Shown: positions 34,493 through 35,788 of the stretch, one piece after another
How the letters are laid out: each line of letters opens with the position of its first letter
Position numbering within the stretch: the stretch's first letter is position 1
Origin: Limisphaera sp.
Lineage (GTDB): Bacteria > Verrucomicrobiota > Verrucomicrobiia > Limisphaerales > Limisphaeraceae
Length of the DNA stretch: 35,788 bases
Assembly: GCA_025057755.1 (NCBI GenBank)
Contig: JANWVC010000021.1
Span: 1 to 35,788, forward strand
Reading direction: 5' to 3'
Program-made: the position numbers and the translations under genes
Notes under the pieces: generated by a model
The model's database searches: none
What the model was told of the DNA's origin: nothing
What the model saw: the letters and a program-made list of their open reading frames with translations, nothing else

Positions 34493-34825
34493 ATGAATCC
34501 GTCCCATCATGAATTCGCAAATCTGTCTGTCGAGCTGTACGAACCCGATCCGGACCTGCTGTGCTCCCTTGAACGCGCTGAGCAGCTCACGCGTATTCCG
34601 CGCCGACGCATCGCGTTATACTACCGTTATGGCCTTGTCTCGCCCGTGCACGATCCAGAAATGGGCGGATGGTTCTTCAATGACGAAGGCCTTCAGGCGT
34701 TGCGACGGGTAGACCACCTCTACCAAGTGTGCGGTCTCAAACCATCACTGATCCGAATGCTCATGGGCCTCATGCGGGAAATCGAGGAACTGCGGCAAGA
34801 ACTGCGGTTCTGGCGCGGTTTTTAG
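34493..34825 (+). CDS. cbpM: CbpM-like chaperone modulator (MerR-type helix-turn-helix)
   Basis: 110 residues. The segment EQLTRIPRRRIALYYRYGLV followed by SPVHDPEMGGWFFNDEGLQA is the MerR-like winged helix of the HTH_MerR_2/CbpM family, then RRVDHLYQVCGLKPSLIRML and a C-terminal helix (EIEELRQELRFW). CbpM inhibits the J-domain of CbpA in Escherichia coli. Here the gene follows the rhomboid gene by 83 bases and is separated from cbpA by cls and rhomboid. A general MerR-like regulator is the alternative; the CbpM reading is favoured by the size and the cbpA in the neighbourhood. Confidence 0.75.
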   Translation: MNPSHHEFANLSVELYEPDPDLLCSLERAEQLTRIPRRRIALYYRYGLVSPVHDPEMGGWFFNDEGLQALRRVDHLYQVCGLKPSLIRMLMGLMREIEELRQELRFWRGF

Positions 34826-35495
34826 GCCGGTGTCCCCGCGCAGCGCATTGTGACGGATCACCAAACCCGCAGACGACCTGCTTGGACGAGTGCACGCAGG
34901 AAAGCGCCCAAGGGATGGATCCTGGGTCCGCCCGTCCAAGGAGCTTCGGCCCGGCTCATTTCAAGCCATTGCCTGAGCCTGATGGCCCGCTTGAATTCGG
35001 GCGTGCCTCTCAGCCGCCCGCTTTAGGCAATACGGCACGATCCTTCCCACAATCCAATCGAGCCACTAAAGAGAAAACGGTCGCTGCGTCTGATCCAGCC
35101 AACTGTTCCTAAAGCCGCTCACACCGGTGCGGTGAGGGCGTCGCCGGGCAAAGCCCACGAGAGCAGACCTCAAGAAAGCCATGCAGCTGACGCCCTGCTT
35201 CACCGAGACGGGCTCATCTTTAACTTGAGGAATGAGGCAGCGAGTGTGTCCAAGACCGACGTGGGTGCATCCAGTCTAAAAGCCAACTTTGAAAAGGGTG
35301 TTGCTTCCACTCACGCGGCTGACCGCATCGCGTCTCCACCACCAGCCGTTGTACCCAGGTCGGCGACACAGCACTCAGGCCCTCTCTCCGGGCGCCGAAA
35401 CATCGAGGAGGGGGCGAATGGTGCTTCAAGGCCGATGCAACCTGAACTGCTGACGGGGTCAGGACCTCGATGCATCACCAAATGCGGCCGACATC
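34826..35495. other. Stretch without a recognised gene
   Basis: 670 bases. Two plus-strand frames (127 and 171 codons) are Ser/Pro/Ala-rich, have no ribosome site and resemble no family, and one of them opposes the more credible minus-strand frame at the right end. A minus-strand frame at 35220-35429 (LSAVSPTWVQRLVVETRC) is suggestive but unnamed. A short CACCG/CGGTG stem is present near 35122-35134. Confidence 0.4.
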
Positions 35496-35788
35496 TCATG
35501 GGAGTGTGCTCAACGGCCGGAGCAGCAATCGGTCCCCTTCAATCTCGATTGCCTCCAGTTGTTGGAGAAACTCCACAACATCTGGATTCCGGTCCAATTC
35601 TTGTAAAAGGTTGTGCTGCTGAAGGCGTCTTATTGAATCTTGCATAAATGGGTAACACAGGGTTACAAAGACAGTTCCGCTTGCTGCCAGAAGGCCCGAA
35701 TCAAACCGGGACGCCGCTGGCTGCGCCGCAACTGCCGCCGGGCCTCCCGGCTCAGATGCGGGAGGTCTCGGGGACAGAAGTTGGCCAG
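35496..35788 (-). CDS. C-terminal part of an unidentified protein (partial)
   Basis: The minus strand is open from the right edge to a TGA at 35496. Its last about 55 codons look like real protein: TVFVTLCYPFMQDSIRRL, QQHNLLQELDRNPDVVEFL, QQLEAIEIEGDRLLLRP. This gives amphipathic helices followed by a short strand. I do not recognise the family. Upstream of about 35675 this frame becomes Ala/Pro-rich, while another frame (ending in a TAA at 35663-35665) reads more like protein there (LSREARRQLRRSQRRPGLI), so a frameshift between the two is possible. An internal ATG at 35645 would give a 49-residue product and is the minimal alternative. Confidence 0.4.
   Translation of the reverse strand, partial: GQLLSPRPPASEPGGPAAVAAQPAASRFDSGLLAASGTVFVTLCYPFMQDSIRRLQQHNLLQELDRNPDVVEFLQQLEAIEIEGDRLLLRPLSTLP

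Overview
The window looks like a chromosomal segment of a Verrucomicrobiota bacterium, probably a Pedosphaera/Limisphaera-like lineage. This is an inference from four things: a very large Asn- and Thr-rich multidomain surface protein (PPC, FG-GAP, LamG, CARDB and Calx-beta-like modules), a secreted subtilase with the Verrucomicrobia-style C-terminal domain ending near FYRA, a decayed HPF/sigma-like fusion gene, and the mix of housekeeping genes. No rRNA, integrase or intact insertion sequence was seen.

Layout. Positions 1-9937 (minus) hold one giant secreted or surface protein of more than 3,300 codons that runs off the left edge. It is broken into four reading frames by three single-base shifts, each at a G/C homopolymer. 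Joining the frames restores exactly seven FG-GAP blades. Part of it (about 7375-8815) has an extreme strand composition bias. Divergent from it is a signal-peptide-bearing S8 protease (10355-11869) behind a leader that can form competing or pseudoknotted stems. Next come adenylate kinase and a cytidylate-kinase-like protein (12097-13848). A decayed stretch (13849-15588) follows, in which I can recognise a TauE/SafE-family remnant.

From 15589 to 21763 is an envelope-flavoured block: a six-helix membrane protein, a GT9 heptosyltransferase-like enzyme, a Tat-exported TIM-barrel protein, a GT4 glycosyltransferase, a secreted beta-propeller and a secreted DUF3616 protein. From 22058 to 29734 are mostly housekeeping genes: recF, an FmdB-type zinc ribbon, serine acetyltransferase, tRNA-Gly(TCC) with a good promoter, dihydroorotase, citrate synthase, a putative host-attachment/baeRF-like protein and a CBS-domain site-2 protease. 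A clearly degraded HPF(S30AE)-sigma70-like fusion pseudogene lies at 29761-30822. CbpA-type DnaJ (31008), cardiolipin synthase (32190), a rhomboid protease (33696) and the CbpM-like chaperone modulator (34493) follow. The right end is a 670-base stretch without a gene I can name, then a partial minus-strand CDS.

How the genes relate. The S8 protease and the giant adhesin-like protein share a divergent intergenic region and are both predicted extracytoplasmic. GT9, GT4 and the membrane protein suggest envelope polysaccharide work. CbpA and CbpM would normally act together but are separated here by two membrane-related genes. The two identified pseudogenes and the homopolymer frameshifts show either real gene decay or local sequence errors; raw reads would decide.
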